Assembly (NCBI GenBank): GCA_903929535.1 | Contig: CAIYVC010000116.1 | Span: forward strand, 17,187-81,186 | Direction: 5' to 3' | DNA: 64,000 nucleotides | DNA from: an uncultured Caulobacteraceae bacterium | GTDB taxonomy: Bacteria; Pseudomonadota; Alphaproteobacteria; Caulobacterales; Caulobacteraceae | Shown: piece by piece, positions 44,893 through 54,821 of the stretch | Layout: each line of letters starts with the position of its first letter | Numbering within the stretch: the stretch's first letter is position 1 | Notes under the pieces: model-generated | Told to the model about the DNA's origin: nothing | The model's database searches: none | Seen by the model: the letters and a program-made list of their open reading frames with translations, nothing else | Translations under genes and position numbers: made by a program

Positions 44893-45458
44893 GCTTTCAC
44901 GCCATCGTCCTGGCGGCGGGTTTCGGCTCCCGGTTTGGGGGCGGCAAGCTGCTGGCCCCCTGGCGCGGCGGGGCATTGCTCGATGGCGCGCTGGACGCCG
45001 CCATGGCCTCGCCGGTGGCGGACATCCGGGTGGTGGTCGGGGCCGACGCCGCCGTGGCCGCCCACGCCGTCTCGCGCTGCGAAGTGCGGCTGGTGCTGGC
45101 CAAGGATCATGCGCTGGGCCTCTCCGCCTCGCTGAAGGCGGGCATCGCCGACCTGCCGCCCGAGGCCGCCGGCGTCCTGATCCTGCTGGGCGACATGCCG
45201 CTTGTTCCGCAGGCGGTGCTGAGGCCCCTGGTCCAGGCGGTGATGAACGGCGCCCCGGCGGCGGTCCCGGTCTGGCGCGGTCGGCAGGGCCATCCCGCCG
45301 CGATTTCGGCGGCCCTGTTCCCGCAGATCATGGCGCTGGACGGCGACCGCGGCGCCCGCTCGGTGCTGGACGGCCTCGGCGAGGCCCTGGCTCTGATCGA
45401 AGCCCCGGACGGCGGAATCCTACTGGATGTGGACCGCCCCGAGGATGTTCCGCTTTAG
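44889..45458 (+). CDS. MocA/MobA-like nucleotidyltransferase, TTG start
   Basis: 189 residues. NTP-transferase fold with LAAGFGSRFGGGKLL at the N-terminus, GVLILLGDMPLVPQAVL (metal Asp) and RQGHPAAISAALFPQI. The LAAG-x-x-x-R-x-G-x-x-K form fits MocA, which makes the cytosine dinucleotide cofactor with CTP, better than MobA (LAGG-x-S-x-R-M-G). The start is a TTG that overlaps the xdhC TGA (TTGA), so it is translationally coupled. With XdhC it would serve a xanthine- or CO-dehydrogenase-type enzyme elsewhere. Confidence 0.83.
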   Translation: MSFHAIVLAAGFGSRFGGGKLLAPWRGGALLDGALDAAMASPVADIRVVVGADAAVAAHAVSRCEVRLVLAKDHALGLSASLKAGIADLPPEAAGVLILLGDMPLVPQAVLRPLVQAVMNGAPAAVPVWRGRQGHPAAISAALFPQIMALDGDRGARSVLDGLGEALALIEAPDGGILLDVDRPEDVPL

Positions 45459-45482
45459 AACCGTCGCCGGTTTCAGGTATCG

Positions 45483-46994
<1,512 letters not shown>

Positions 46995-47111
46995 CTGATG
47001 CCCAAAAGGCATGAAGACTATTCCGCGTGAAGTATTGTCTCCGATAGCCGTTGGCCCCTAATCCAGCGTAACGGAAGACCCGATCCACACGCCCTCACGG
47101 GAGGAATCGAC

Positions 47112-47951
47112 ATGAACACCCAAGGCATCAAGCTGATGGCCTGCCTCGCCGCCGGCGCCTGCCTGGCCCTCGCCGCCATGCCGTCAGCGGCTCAGGCGCC
47201 TGCCAAGCCCGCCGCCTCCGCCCCGCTGCCCGACTGGAGCGGCGTCTGGAACCCGCGCGAGCGCAACCTGTTCGATTCCTCGGCCTTGCCCGAGAACCAG
47301 AAGGCCCAGCCGGTCGACCCCCTGAAGTTCTTCGAAGCCAGCTACCTGCGCGAATACCCGCCCTACAAGCCCGAGTGGGAAGCGCGCTACGTCAAGACCC
47401 TGACGGACACCCAGAACGGCATCGGTTCGGACCCCACGGCCGCCTGCCTGCCCGGCGGTTTCCCGCGCATGCTGGGCACCCCCTATCCCATGGAATTCCT
47501 GGTCCAGCCCAAGCTGGTGGCCATGCTGTTCGAGGCCAACAGCCAGATGCGCCACATCTACACCGACGGGCGCAAGCACCCTGACGATCTGGAGCCGACC
47601 TTCAACGGTCATTCGATCGGTCACTGGGAGGGCGACACCCTGGTGGTGGATACGGTGGGCCTGCGCGGCGACACCATCTTCGACGTCTCAGGCGCGCCGC
47701 ATTCGGACAAGCTGCACGTGACTGAGCACATCCGCCGCATCTCGCCGACCGTCATCGAGGACAAGCTGGTGATCGAGGACCCGGTGGCCTTCACCAAGCC
47801 GTGGCTGGTGACGCGCGGTTTCGTGTCGCGTCCAGATTGGGACCTGACCGAGTACGTCTGCGAGGAAAACCAGCGCAATCCGATCCTGCCGGACGGCACC
47901 ACGGCCTTCATCGGCCCGCACGAGAAGCTAGGGCCGCAGGCGAAGCGCTAG
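47112..47951 (+). CDS. Conserved secreted protein of unknown function
   Basis: 279 residues with a clear signal peptide (LMACLAAGACLALAAMPSAAQA) and a strong SD (GGGAGGA). The mature part opens with PDWSGVWNPRER and contains IYTDGRKHPDDLEPTFNGHS and IGHWEGDTLVVDTVGLRGD, a pattern that recurs in a large group of secreted hypothetical proteins in Caulobacterales and Sphingomonadales. No catalytic motif recognised. The preceding gap 46995-47111 shows only a short hairpin. Its TAG shares CTAG with the DUF6491 gene. Confidence 0.75.
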   Translation: MNTQGIKLMACLAAGACLALAAMPSAAQAPAKPAASAPLPDWSGVWNPRERNLFDSSALPENQKAQPVDPLKFFEASYLREYPPYKPEWEARYVKTLTDTQNGIGSDPTAACLPGGFPRMLGTPYPMEFLVQPKLVAMLFEANSQMRHIYTDGRKHPDDLEPTFNGHSIGHWEGDTLVVDTVGLRGDTIFDVSGAPHSDKLHVTEHIRRISPTVIEDKLVIEDPVAFTKPWLVTRGFVSRPDWDLTEYVCEENQRNPILPDGTTAFIGPHEKLGPQAKR

Positions 47952-48364
47952 GGTTTCTGGCGACGCGGTAGGGCGGCGACCTCTTCGGGGGTCAGGCGTC
48001 TGAGCGAGGTCGCCGGGCAGGTCTCGGGGCCCGTCGGGGTGGGAGCGATCACCTCCACGTCCAGGCCGTCGCAGATGAAGTCACTGCCGCGCGACTTCAG
48101 ACCGATGCGCTGGCTGAAATCGATGTCGCCGCAGGGGGCGAACAGCTTGAGCTGATAAATCTCGCGGTTGTTGACCTGCAGGTTGAGGGTGGTGCGGTCC
48201 ACATCGACCCAGTTGGTCACGTCCGCCGAGCGGAAGCAGGATCGTCGGGTTTGCTCAGGCTTGGCCGGAGTCTGAGGCTGGGCGTGGGCGGCGACATCGG
48301 CGCCGGCGGCAGCCAGCAGGGCGAAGGCGGCGGCGGCCTTGAGCGGCCAGGTCCATAGGCGCAT
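47948..48364 (-). CDS. DUF6491-like secreted protein
   Basis: 138 residues from ATG 48364 with a signal peptide (LKAAAAFALLAAAGADVAAHA). The mature domain has RRSCFRSADVTNWVDVD, YQLKLFAPCGDIDF, SDFICDGLDVEVI and TCPATSLRRLTPEEVAALP, with four cysteines probably in disulfides. This resembles a small periplasmic family listed as DUF6491; function unknown. It converges with the secreted protein gene at 47112. Confidence 0.7.
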   Translation of the reverse strand: MRLWTWPLKAAAAFALLAAAGADVAAHAQPQTPAKPEQTRRSCFRSADVTNWVDVDRTTLNLQVNNREIYQLKLFAPCGDIDFSQRIGLKSRGSDFICDGLDVEVIAPTPTGPETCPATSLRRLTPEEVAALPRRQKP

Positions 48365-48439
48365 CGCGAAATCTCCAGACCACGAACGACGCGGGTGATC
48401 GCGCGCCATCCTATCTGAACGGCGGCTGAATAATGTGTC

Positions 48440-49498
48440 TTAGACGCTGGCCTTGAGCGCGCCCGGCAGGCGGCGGCCCAGAGCCTGGGCGACCTTCAGA
48501 GCGGTGGTCTTGCGGTTGATGACCAGACGCTCCACCGGCTCGGCGCCGAAGGCCTCGATGAACATCGCGCCGGTACGGCCGAAATAGGTGTCGGAATCAA
48601 AAGCCAGGCCCATGGTCGAGGCCAGTTCGATCGCTTCCCAGGCCAGCAGGCTGGCGGCGCCGCGGGCATTGGGCGTGCCGTCCTGGGTGGCGCGCAGATA
48701 GTAGAGGGTGTTGGCGTCCCACACGACCATGGTGGCGGCTACCGTCTGGCCGGTGGTGCGGTCGGTCGCGACGATGATCCGAGGACGGTCACGATGGGCC
48801 AGCGCTTCGTTCAGCCGCCGGTAGACGCCTTCGTCATGGTGGTTGATGCGGCCGGCGCGGCCGAGGTTGGCTTCGTAGAGGGCGCAGAAGTCCATCACCG
48901 ACATGTCGGTATGGGTGGCGAAGCTGGCGCGGCCCAGGCGGATATTGTTGCGCACCTTGTCCTTCAGCGAGTCCCACAGGACGGGGATCGGGGCGGAGGT
49001 GTCCAGCCGGTAGGTGTAGCGCACGCTGATCTCGAAACCCGCCAAGCCGAAGTCCTGGGCGTGGGGCGAGCCGGGGTCCAGCACCTGGGTGATGCCGTCG
49101 GCGCGGGGCAGTTTGTCGAGGGCGGTTTCGATCAGCCGGCGGCGCAGCGAGGCGCGCGATACGGCCTTGCCTTCGGGCAAACGGATCACCGGTCCCAGGG
49201 TATGGGTCATGGCCGGGGCGCACAGCAGGTTGAAGCCCCACCAGCGCTCCTCTGTGTAGGGCCACCACAGGAAGGTCTTTATGCCGTCGCCCGCCGTCAC
49301 CGCGCGGTAGCGGTTGTCCGACACCGCTTCCAGCCACCACGGCTGCTGGAAGATCGTCATGTCGGGATCGTTTTCGCCGATAGCGGACAGGGGTGGGGGC
49401 TCGGCGCGGGGGGCAGGCGCCGTGGCCCTTACTTCGGGCATCGCAGGAACTGGCATGCTTTCCTGGCGCAAGACGGTGCTTTGCATCATCGAGCCCAT
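48440..49498 (-). CDS. FemAB/GNAT-like acetyltransferase-fold protein
   Basis: 352 residues from ATG 49498; ATG 49489 is another possible start. Two GNAT-like halves are suggested: an N-half with TIFQQPWWLEAVSDNRYRAV and a C-half with KVRNNIRLGRASFATHTDMS, DRTTGQTVAATMVVWDANTL and YYLRATQDGTPNARGAASLL, the latter like FemAB/BioF2-type acyltransferases. Reaction unknown. It lies at the edge of the ECF/lipid cluster, with a TGATCC box about 22 bases upstream of this start, so it may belong to the same regulon. Confidence 0.68.
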   Translation of the reverse strand: MGSMMQSTVLRQESMPVPAMPEVRATAPAPRAEPPPLSAIGENDPDMTIFQQPWWLEAVSDNRYRAVTAGDGIKTFLWWPYTEERWWGFNLLCAPAMTHTLGPVIRLPEGKAVSRASLRRRLIETALDKLPRADGITQVLDPGSPHAQDFGLAGFEISVRYTYRLDTSAPIPVLWDSLKDKVRNNIRLGRASFATHTDMSVMDFCALYEANLGRAGRINHHDEGVYRRLNEALAHRDRPRIIVATDRTTGQTVAATMVVWDANTLYYLRATQDGTPNARGAASLLAWEAIELASTMGLAFDSDTYFGRTGAMFIEAFGAEPVERLVINRKTTALKVAQALGRRLPGALKASV

Positions 49499-49596
49499 CA
49501 CTAACGGGCACAACCTAATGGATCATTGTTACTCAGTATTTCTAATCGCCGTCGAGCCCTCGGAGGTTGAATCAACCTTGCCCGTGGTGCGGCGCC

Positions 49597-50370
49597 TTAG
49601 CGCACGACGGTGATCGGCGTGGCAGGGGCAGGCGGGCTGGGCTTGAGGCGCAGGCCCTTGCGCAGCAGCTTGATCGCCTCCCAATGGATGCCGGCCACCA
49701 CCGCCAGAGCCAAAAAGGGGTGCGCGAAGAAGCACTTAAGAATGGCGCCGTCGGTCAGTTCGGCGCGCTCGCCACGGAAACAGGCGGCCAACTTGGGCCC
49801 CTCCGCGTCGTGGGCGTCGACGATCACCCGCACCGTCTCGCCGGGGGGCGAAACCCGGAAGTGGTAGCGCATCGCCATGTCCATGAAGGGCGATACATGC
49901 AGCCGTTTGTCGCAGCTCTGGGCGATCTCGTTCTTGCCCGAGTCGGCCTTGGAGACCGGGATCAGGTAGCTGTGGCGCTGGCCGAAGGTATTGTTGACCT
50001 CATAGAGCACCGCGCCCAGCCGGCCATCGGGGTGGTGGCAGAAGTAGACGCTGATCGGGTTGAACACGAAGCCCAGCACGCGGGGCATGCACAGCAGGCG
50101 GATCGGGCCGCCCTGAAGATCCAGACCCGCGCGGGTCAGTTCAGATTCAACCTGCAGGCGTAGAGGCTGATCTCCGCCCGCCAGGTGGTCGCGATCGTAG
50201 AAGGCCATCAGGGCGGGGCGGTTGTGGCCGAACCGCTTGAGGTTGCGCGACAGGGCCGGCGCCTCGTCCAGGTCCAGTAGCATCATGAACAACCGATAGC
50301 GCAGGCGATGCACGCGGGGCCGGAAGCGGGCGTGACGGGTCACTCCGGCGTAGAGGCCCGACGCGGTCAT
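49597..50370 (-). CDS. DUF1365 domain-containing protein
   Basis: 257 residues. The family is seen beside flavoproteins and cyclopropane synthases in many proteobacteria. Visible landmarks: LYAGVTRHARFRPRVHRLRY at the N-terminus, LMMLLDLDE-like stretch, VLGFVFNPISVYFCH, EVNNTFGQRHSYLIP and HVSPFMDMAMRYHF. Two bases downstream of the flavoprotein gene on the same strand, so co-expressed. Role in lipid modification is inferred from context; chemistry unknown. Confidence 0.87.
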   Translation of the reverse strand: MTASGLYAGVTRHARFRPRVHRLRYRLFMMLLDLDEAPALSRNLKRFGHNRPALMAFYDRDHLAGGDQPLRLQVESELTRAGLDLQGGPIRLLCMPRVLGFVFNPISVYFCHHPDGRLGAVLYEVNNTFGQRHSYLIPVSKADSGKNEIAQSCDKRLHVSPFMDMAMRYHFRVSPPGETVRVIVDAHDAEGPKLAACFRGERAELTDGAILKCFFAHPFLALAVVAGIHWEAIKLLRKGLRLKPSPPAPATPITVVR

Positions 50371-50372
50371 GA

Positions 50373-51725
50373 CTAGGCCGCGACCGGTTGTTGCGGGGCC
50401 AGGTGGATGCGGCCGGATTCGTTGTCCACCGACCAGGGCCGGCGTCCGCCGCCCAGCTGCTCGGCCACCGCCAGACCGGCCTGGCAGCCGTCCTCATGGA
50501 AGCCGGAACCGAAATAGGCCCCGCAATACCAGGTGCGATTGGCGCCCTGCAGCGACCACAGCTGCTTCTGCGCGGCCATGGCGGCGGCGTCAAACAGCGG
50601 ATGCTCGTAGACCTCGCTACGGATCAGGCTGCCGCTCTTGGGCGGGCGGATCGGGTTGAGGGTCATGAACAGGGGGGTGGAGTCCGGCAGGCCCTGCAGC
50701 CGGTTCATCCAGTAGGTGACGCAGAGCTGGCGGCCCGCGCCGGTCTGGGCGGCCTTGCCCAGGTAGTTCCAACTGGACCAGACGCTTTTCCTGCGCGGCA
50801 TCAGGCCGGCGTCGGAATGCAGCACCGCGTGGTTGCGGGTGTAGCGGAAGGCGCCCAGCAGCCGGCTCTCCTCGGCGCTGGGGTCTTCCAGCATGGCCAG
50901 GGCCTGATCGGCATGGGCGGCGATCACGATCTGATCGAAGGTCTCGGTGTGGCCGTGGATGTCGGTGATGCGCACCCCGTCCGGCCCCCGGCGCACCCGA
51001 CGCACGGCGCGGCCCAGGCTCACCCGGTCGGCGTAGGCGGCGGTCAGGCGCTTCACATAGGCGCGGCTGCCCCCATCGACGGTGCGCCAGATCGGCCGGC
51101 CGATGATCTTCAACAGGCCGTGGTTCTGGCAGAAGCGGATGAAAGAGGCGGCGGGCAGCTCGCGGATTGCTTCCACCGAGGCGGACCAGATGGCGGCGGC
51201 CTGGGGCAGCAGGTGGTCGTCCTGGAAGGCGTCGCCGTAGTGCTCGGAGTCCAGATAGTCGCCCAGGCTGGTGGCCCCCGCGTCCAGTGCGCAGGCGTGC
51301 CCCGGCGCCCGGCGGTAGAAGCGGTAGAGATCGCGCAGCATCGACCAGAAGCGGGCGTTGAGCAGGTTCTTGGGCTGGGCGAACCAGCTCTTCAGATTGG
51401 CCCCGCCATACTCCAGCCCGCCGTTGTCCAGCGACACCGAGAAGGACATGTCAGAGGCCTTGGTCGGCACGTCCAGGTGTTTGAACAGGGCGGTCAGGTT
51501 GGGATAGGCCAGCTCGTTGTAGACGATGAAGCCCATGTCCACCGGCAGGGCGCCGTCAGGGCCGGGCGCCTCGACGGTATGGCTGTGGCCGCCCAGGCGG
51601 TCTTCGCTCTCGTAGATGGTGACTCGGTGGCCCTGGCTCAGCAGCCAGGCCGCCGACATACCGGCGATGCCCTGGCCGACGATGGCGATGTTCAGGGGAG
51701 CCGATGGGTCGGTCGTCGCGGTCAT
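50373..51725 (-). CDS. FAD-dependent oxidoreductase (amine-oxidase/desaturase-like)
   Basis: 450 residues from ATG 51725. N-terminal FAD-binding motif IAIVGQGIAGMSAAWLLSQG followed by YESEDRLGGHSHTVEA, and a C-terminal cofactor-contact segment around NRTWYCGAYFGSGFHEDG. The family occurs next to DUF1365 and cyclopropane-synthase-like genes. In Rhodobacter sphaeroides a desaturase (UfaD) acts in furan fatty acid synthesis; whether this protein is its counterpart is a hypothesis. Divergent from the ECF sigma gene, with its own TGATCC promoter box. Confidence 0.85.
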   Translation of the reverse strand: MTATTDPSAPLNIAIVGQGIAGMSAAWLLSQGHRVTIYESEDRLGGHSHTVEAPGPDGALPVDMGFIVYNELAYPNLTALFKHLDVPTKASDMSFSVSLDNGGLEYGGANLKSWFAQPKNLLNARFWSMLRDLYRFYRRAPGHACALDAGATSLGDYLDSEHYGDAFQDDHLLPQAAAIWSASVEAIRELPAASFIRFCQNHGLLKIIGRPIWRTVDGGSRAYVKRLTAAYADRVSLGRAVRRVRRGPDGVRITDIHGHTETFDQIVIAAHADQALAMLEDPSAEESRLLGAFRYTRNHAVLHSDAGLMPRRKSVWSSWNYLGKAAQTGAGRQLCVTYWMNRLQGLPDSTPLFMTLNPIRPPKSGSLIRSEVYEHPLFDAAAMAAQKQLWSLQGANRTWYCGAYFGSGFHEDGCQAGLAVAEQLGGGRRPWSVDNESGRIHLAPQQPVAA

Positions 51726-51766
51726 CAGCTTGTCCCGGGGGCGTTTGCTTTGAAATTCCTCATACC

Positions 51767-51796
51767 TGTGTACGCGCGCCTCCATGGGCTGGATCA
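51767..51796 (-). promoter_or_regulatory. Candidate ECF-sigma promoter for the flavoprotein-DUF1365 genes
   Basis: On the minus strand TGATCC (51796-51791) is followed after 18 bases by TACACA (51772-51767), 41 bases before the flavoprotein ATG. TGATCC is the -35 element known for RpoE/ChrR-type group ECF sigma factors of Rhodobacter. The same -35 and spacing occur on the plus strand in this gap. Confidence 0.55.
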
Positions 51797-51858
51797 CAAA
51801 GCAGCCTCCGAATAGCCGCCGCGATTCACTTCGGGTTTGGATAGGTGCGATCTAAAGG

Positions 51859-51888
51859 TGATCCGTCCGCAGCCAAGCTGCGTATTGG
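51859..51888 (+). promoter_or_regulatory. Candidate autoregulated ECF-sigma promoter
   Basis: TGATCC (51859-51864) is followed after 18 bases by TATTGG (51883-51888). It lies upstream of the sigma factor gene, so the sigma factor may drive its own operon. Transcription would begin near 51895, which rules out the ATG at 51893 as the protein start and favours 51941 or 51998. Confidence 0.55.
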
Positions 51889-51997
51889 GACCATGGATGT
51901 CGGGCTTATCGCGATCAATTGGGTGGAACGGGACGGCGCAATGCCGACGCCCCTGCGCCCAAGCGCGTCTGTGGCGCCGCCGATCTGGGTGGACCCG

Positions 51998-52570
51998 ATG
52001 AAGACGGTGGTGGAGTTTCAGGACGACGCCGGCGATCCGTCCGTCTGGATCACGACCATCGCCTCCAGCCAGAGCCGCGAATGCTTCGCCCAGCTGTTCG
52101 GCCGCTTCGCCCCCCGGGTGAAGAGCTACATGCTGAAGCTGGGCGCCCGGCCTGAACTGGCCGAGGAGCTGGCGCAGGAAACCCTGCTGACCGTCTGGCG
52201 CAAGGCCGCCTATTTCGATCCTTCGCGGGCCAGCGCCTCGACCTGGATTTTCACCATCGCCCGGAACCTGCGCATCGATGCCATCCGCCGCGAACGCCAC
52301 CCCGAGGACCTGATCGACGAGCCGGAGCTGCGGCCCGCCGAGACCGTCCGCGCCGACGACCTGATGTCCGCCGCCGAACGCGAAGACCGGCTGCGCGGCG
52401 CCTTGAAGACCTTGCCCAAGGATCAGGCCGAAGTGGTTCAACTGTCGTTCTTCCACGACAAAGCCCACGCGGAGATATCCACCGACCTCGGCGTGCCGCT
52501 CGGCACCGTCAAATCCCGGTTGCGCCTGGCCATGGTCCGGTTGCGCGCCCAGTTGGAAGACCTGCAGTGA
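51998..52570 (+). CDS. rpoE: ECF RNA polymerase sigma factor (RpoE/ChrR group)
   Basis: 190 residues from ATG 51998 (MKTVVEFQDD), chosen because it leaves the normal distance to region 2; ATG 51941 is possible. Region 2 runs ECFAQLFGRFAPRVKSYML to ASASTWIFTIARNLRIDAIR, and region 4 RLRGALKTLPKDQAEVVQLS to GTVKSRLRLAMVRLRAQLE. Expected to respond to singlet oxygen or organic hydroperoxides when released from ChrR. Its TGA overlaps the chrR GTG. The upstream gap (51726-51997) holds two divergent promoter boxes and no gene. Confidence 0.88.
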   Translation: MKTVVEFQDDAGDPSVWITTIASSQSRECFAQLFGRFAPRVKSYMLKLGARPELAEELAQETLLTVWRKAAYFDPSRASASTWIFTIARNLRIDAIRRERHPEDLIDEPELRPAETVRADDLMSAAEREDRLRGALKTLPKDQAEVVQLSFFHDKAHAEISTDLGVPLGTVKSRLRLAMVRLRAQLEDLQ

Positions 52571-53217
52571 GTATCCGGCATCACCCCACCGAAGTGGTCC
52601 TCGCGGGCTACGCCTCCGGCGCCCTGGCCGACGGCCCTAGCCTGACCGTGGCGTGCCACCTGGACCGCTGCCCGGCCTGCCGCGGCCGCGTGCGCCTGTT
52701 CGAACAGGTCGGCGGCGCCCTGCTGGCCGACACCGATCAGGCGGCCATGGGCGAAGACGCCCTGGCCCGGGCCCTGGCCAGTATCGAACGCCCGGCCCCG
52801 GCCCCGGCTCAGCGCGCCTCCTCCCCCGCGCCGCAGCCTATCAGCGGCGTCGTCCTGCCCAGCGCCCTGGCCCGGCGCGGCGTCGGCGCGCGCCGCTGGG
52901 TCGGCCCCGGCATCTGGGTCGCGCCCGTCCGTTCCAACGCCGCCGACGGCTGGCGCACCTATCTGCTGCGCGTGCCCAAGGGCGTGGCCATGCCGCACCA
53001 CGGTCACAACGGCCCTGAATTCACCGCCGTCCTTCAGGGCGCCTTCCATGACGAGGGCAGCGTCTATGGCCCCGGCGACTTCTCCGAAAGCGGCGAGGGG
53101 CTTGAGCACCATCCGGCGGTGGAGGGCGATGAGGCCTGCGTCTGCCTCCTCTCGGGGCTGGGCGGGGTCAAGGCCACCGGCCTGCTGCGCCTCGTCCAGC
53201 CGTTCATAGGGGTCTAG
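52567..53217 (+). CDS. chrR: ChrR family zinc-binding anti-sigma factor
   Basis: 216 residues, GTG start overlapping the sigma gene (GTGA). The N-terminal anti-sigma domain has RHHPTEVVLAGYASGAL and the zinc site H-x3-C-x2-C in CHLDRCPAC. A Pro/Ala linker leads to a C-terminal cupin with MPHHGHNGPEFTAVLQGAF and the last metal-type His in GLEHHPAVEG. In Rhodobacter ChrR the cupin half is needed for the singlet-oxygen response. Holds the sigma factor inactive until stress. Confidence 0.92.
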   Translation: MSIRHHPTEVVLAGYASGALADGPSLTVACHLDRCPACRGRVRLFEQVGGALLADTDQAAMGEDALARALASIERPAPAPAQRASSPAPQPISGVVLPSALARRGVGARRWVGPGIWVAPVRSNAADGWRTYLLRVPKGVAMPHHGHNGPEFTAVLQGAFHDEGSVYGPGDFSESGEGLEHHPAVEGDEACVCLLSGLGGVKATGLLRLVQPFIGV

Positions 53218-53223
53218 CCAGGG

Positions 53224-53985
53224 GTGGGGGTGCTGTTGTCCTTCCTGATGGCCATGGGGACGGCCGTCCGCGCCCGCGCCAAGCGCGCCATTCCCTACGC
53301 CGCCGCGCCCGGCGCTTCTCTTGATGTCTATGCCCCCGTCGGCGCCGACGGTGAGGCGCCGGTCATCGTGGTCGCCAATCTGGCCGGAGCGCCCGGCGGC
53401 CGCCGCCGGCTATTCCGCTTCGTCGGCCAGACCCTGGCCTCGCGCGGCTTCATCGCCGTCATTCCCGATATCCGCGGCGAGGGCGACCGGCCCACCGAGG
53501 AGTCCCTTGGCGATCTGGCCGAGGCCGTCGCCTGGGCCAAGGACAACTGCTCCCGCTTCGGCGGAGACGCCGGACGGCTGTTCCTGATGGGACACGCCGG
53601 CGGAGCCCATTGCATGGCCATGCTGGCGCTGGACCCGCGATGGCTGGCCGCCGTCGAGATGCACCCCGCCGACCTGCGTGGGGCGGTCGGCGTTTCGGGC
53701 CTGTACGACGCCCTGCCTTGCGGCTGCCCGGCCGATCACGCCGGGCCTGACTCTCCACCGATGCTGCTGATCGCCGGCCAGAAGGACGACATCGACCCCG
53801 ACAACTCCAGCCGTCTGGCCCGCGCCCTGCGCACGGTCAGCGGACAGGTGGCCGAGATCCGCTATCCCCGCCTCGGCGACCGGCTGGGCCTGCCCGGCCT
53901 GTTCGGCCTGATGCGTTACCGCGCCACGGCGCTGGAAGAGGTGGAGCGGTTCGTGCGCCTCTACAGTCTGGGGCCCGGCCTGTGA
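53224..53985 (+). CDS. Alpha/beta-hydrolase-fold protein lacking the catalytic Ser
   Basis: 253 residues with a GTG start (an ATG at 53248 is an alternative). The fold is recognisable: APVIVVANLAGAPGGRRRLF, LASRGFIAVIPDIRG, and the nucleophile-elbow region LFLMGHAGGAHCMAMLAL. The elbow is G-H-A-G-G where relatives have G-H-S-A-G, so residue 125 is Ala instead of Ser. The C-terminal segment that should carry the His reads EIRYPRLGDRLGL, without His. Probably a pseudoenzyme. Six bases after chrR, so part of the ECF operon. Confidence 0.78.
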   Translation: MGVLLSFLMAMGTAVRARAKRAIPYAAAPGASLDVYAPVGADGEAPVIVVANLAGAPGGRRRLFRFVGQTLASRGFIAVIPDIRGEGDRPTEESLGDLAEAVAWAKDNCSRFGGDAGRLFLMGHAGGAHCMAMLALDPRWLAAVEMHPADLRGAVGVSGLYDALPCGCPADHAGPDSPPMLLIAGQKDDIDPDNSSRLARALRTVSGQVAEIRYPRLGDRLGLPGLFGLMRYRATALEEVERFVRLYSLGPGL

Positions 53986-54791
53986 TCCTGCTGGTCGCCT
54001 TGGTGGGCCTCGGCCTGCTGGCGACCATGACCTGCGCCTGGCTGACCCAGCGGGCCGTGAGCAACGTCGGCTGGGTCGACGTCTTCTGGACCTTGGGGAC
54101 GGGGGCCGCCGCCGTCCTGCTGTCTCTGGCTTCCATCGACGGTCAACCTAGTCCCCGCCAGTTGCTGGTGGCGGTGCTTGCGGCCGTCTGGTCCCTGCGC
54201 CTTGGTCTATACGTCGCTCTTCGCGTGGCTCGTACGCCCGAGGAGGACCGCCGCTACACCGACCTGCGCGAACAGTGGGGCTCAGCCTTCCAGGCCAAGC
54301 TCCTGCCCTTCGTGCTGCTGCAGGCGCCAGTGGGGCTGTTGCTGGCTTTGGCCATCATGCTGGCGGCGCGGAACCCACGATCGGAGCTTGGTTGGCGCGA
54401 TGGCCTTGGCGCTCTGATCCTCATCGCAGCCATCGCCGGAGAGGGCTTGGCCGACGAACAGATGCGCCGTTTCAAGGCGTCCAAGCCCCCGAAAGGGGCG
54501 ATCAACGACCGGGGTCTGTGGGCCTGGTCGCGCCATCCCAACTATTTCTTCGAATGGTTCGGTTGGCTCGCTTATCCGGTGATCTCTTGGCCCAGCCACT
54601 CCGTATACCTCATAGGCTGGGCCGCTTGGGGCGCGCCCGTCCTGATGTATCTGGTGCTGGATCGCGGCACCGGCGTTCCGCCGCTCGAAGCGCAGATGCT
54701 CAAGAGCCGCGGCGACGCCTTCCGCGAATACCAGTCGCGCACCAGCCGCTTCTTCCTGTGGCCGCCCCGCAGACCGACCGCTCAAGGCTGA
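53982..54791 (+). CDS. DUF1295 domain-containing membrane protein (5-alpha-reductase-like)
   Basis: 269 residues, GTG start overlapping the previous TGA. About six or seven membrane helices, and the C-terminal steroid-reductase/isoprenylcysteine-methyltransferase-like part: FKASKPPKGAINDRGLWAWS, RHPNYFFEWFGWLAYPVI and SRGDAFREYQSRTSRFFLWPP. The family belongs to the ERG4/DET2-like reductase group and often sits with cyclopropane-synthase genes; a lipid substrate is inferred. Confidence 0.87.
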   Translation: MILLVALVGLGLLATMTCAWLTQRAVSNVGWVDVFWTLGTGAAAVLLSLASIDGQPSPRQLLVAVLAAVWSLRLGLYVALRVARTPEEDRRYTDLREQWGSAFQAKLLPFVLLQAPVGLLLALAIMLAARNPRSELGWRDGLGALILIAAIAGEGLADEQMRRFKASKPPKGAINDRGLWAWSRHPNYFFEWFGWLAYPVISWPSHSVYLIGWAAWGAPVLMYLVLDRGTGVPPLEAQMLKSRGDAFREYQSRTSRFFLWPPRRPTAQG

Positions 54792-54821
54792 ATCGCCCGG
54801 CGGTCCTGACAGGAGCCGCCC

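Noticed and set aside
46998..47012. Terminator hairpin after zwf (ATGCC, CAAAA, GGCAT)
   Set aside because: A 5-bp stem with no U-run is too weak to call.
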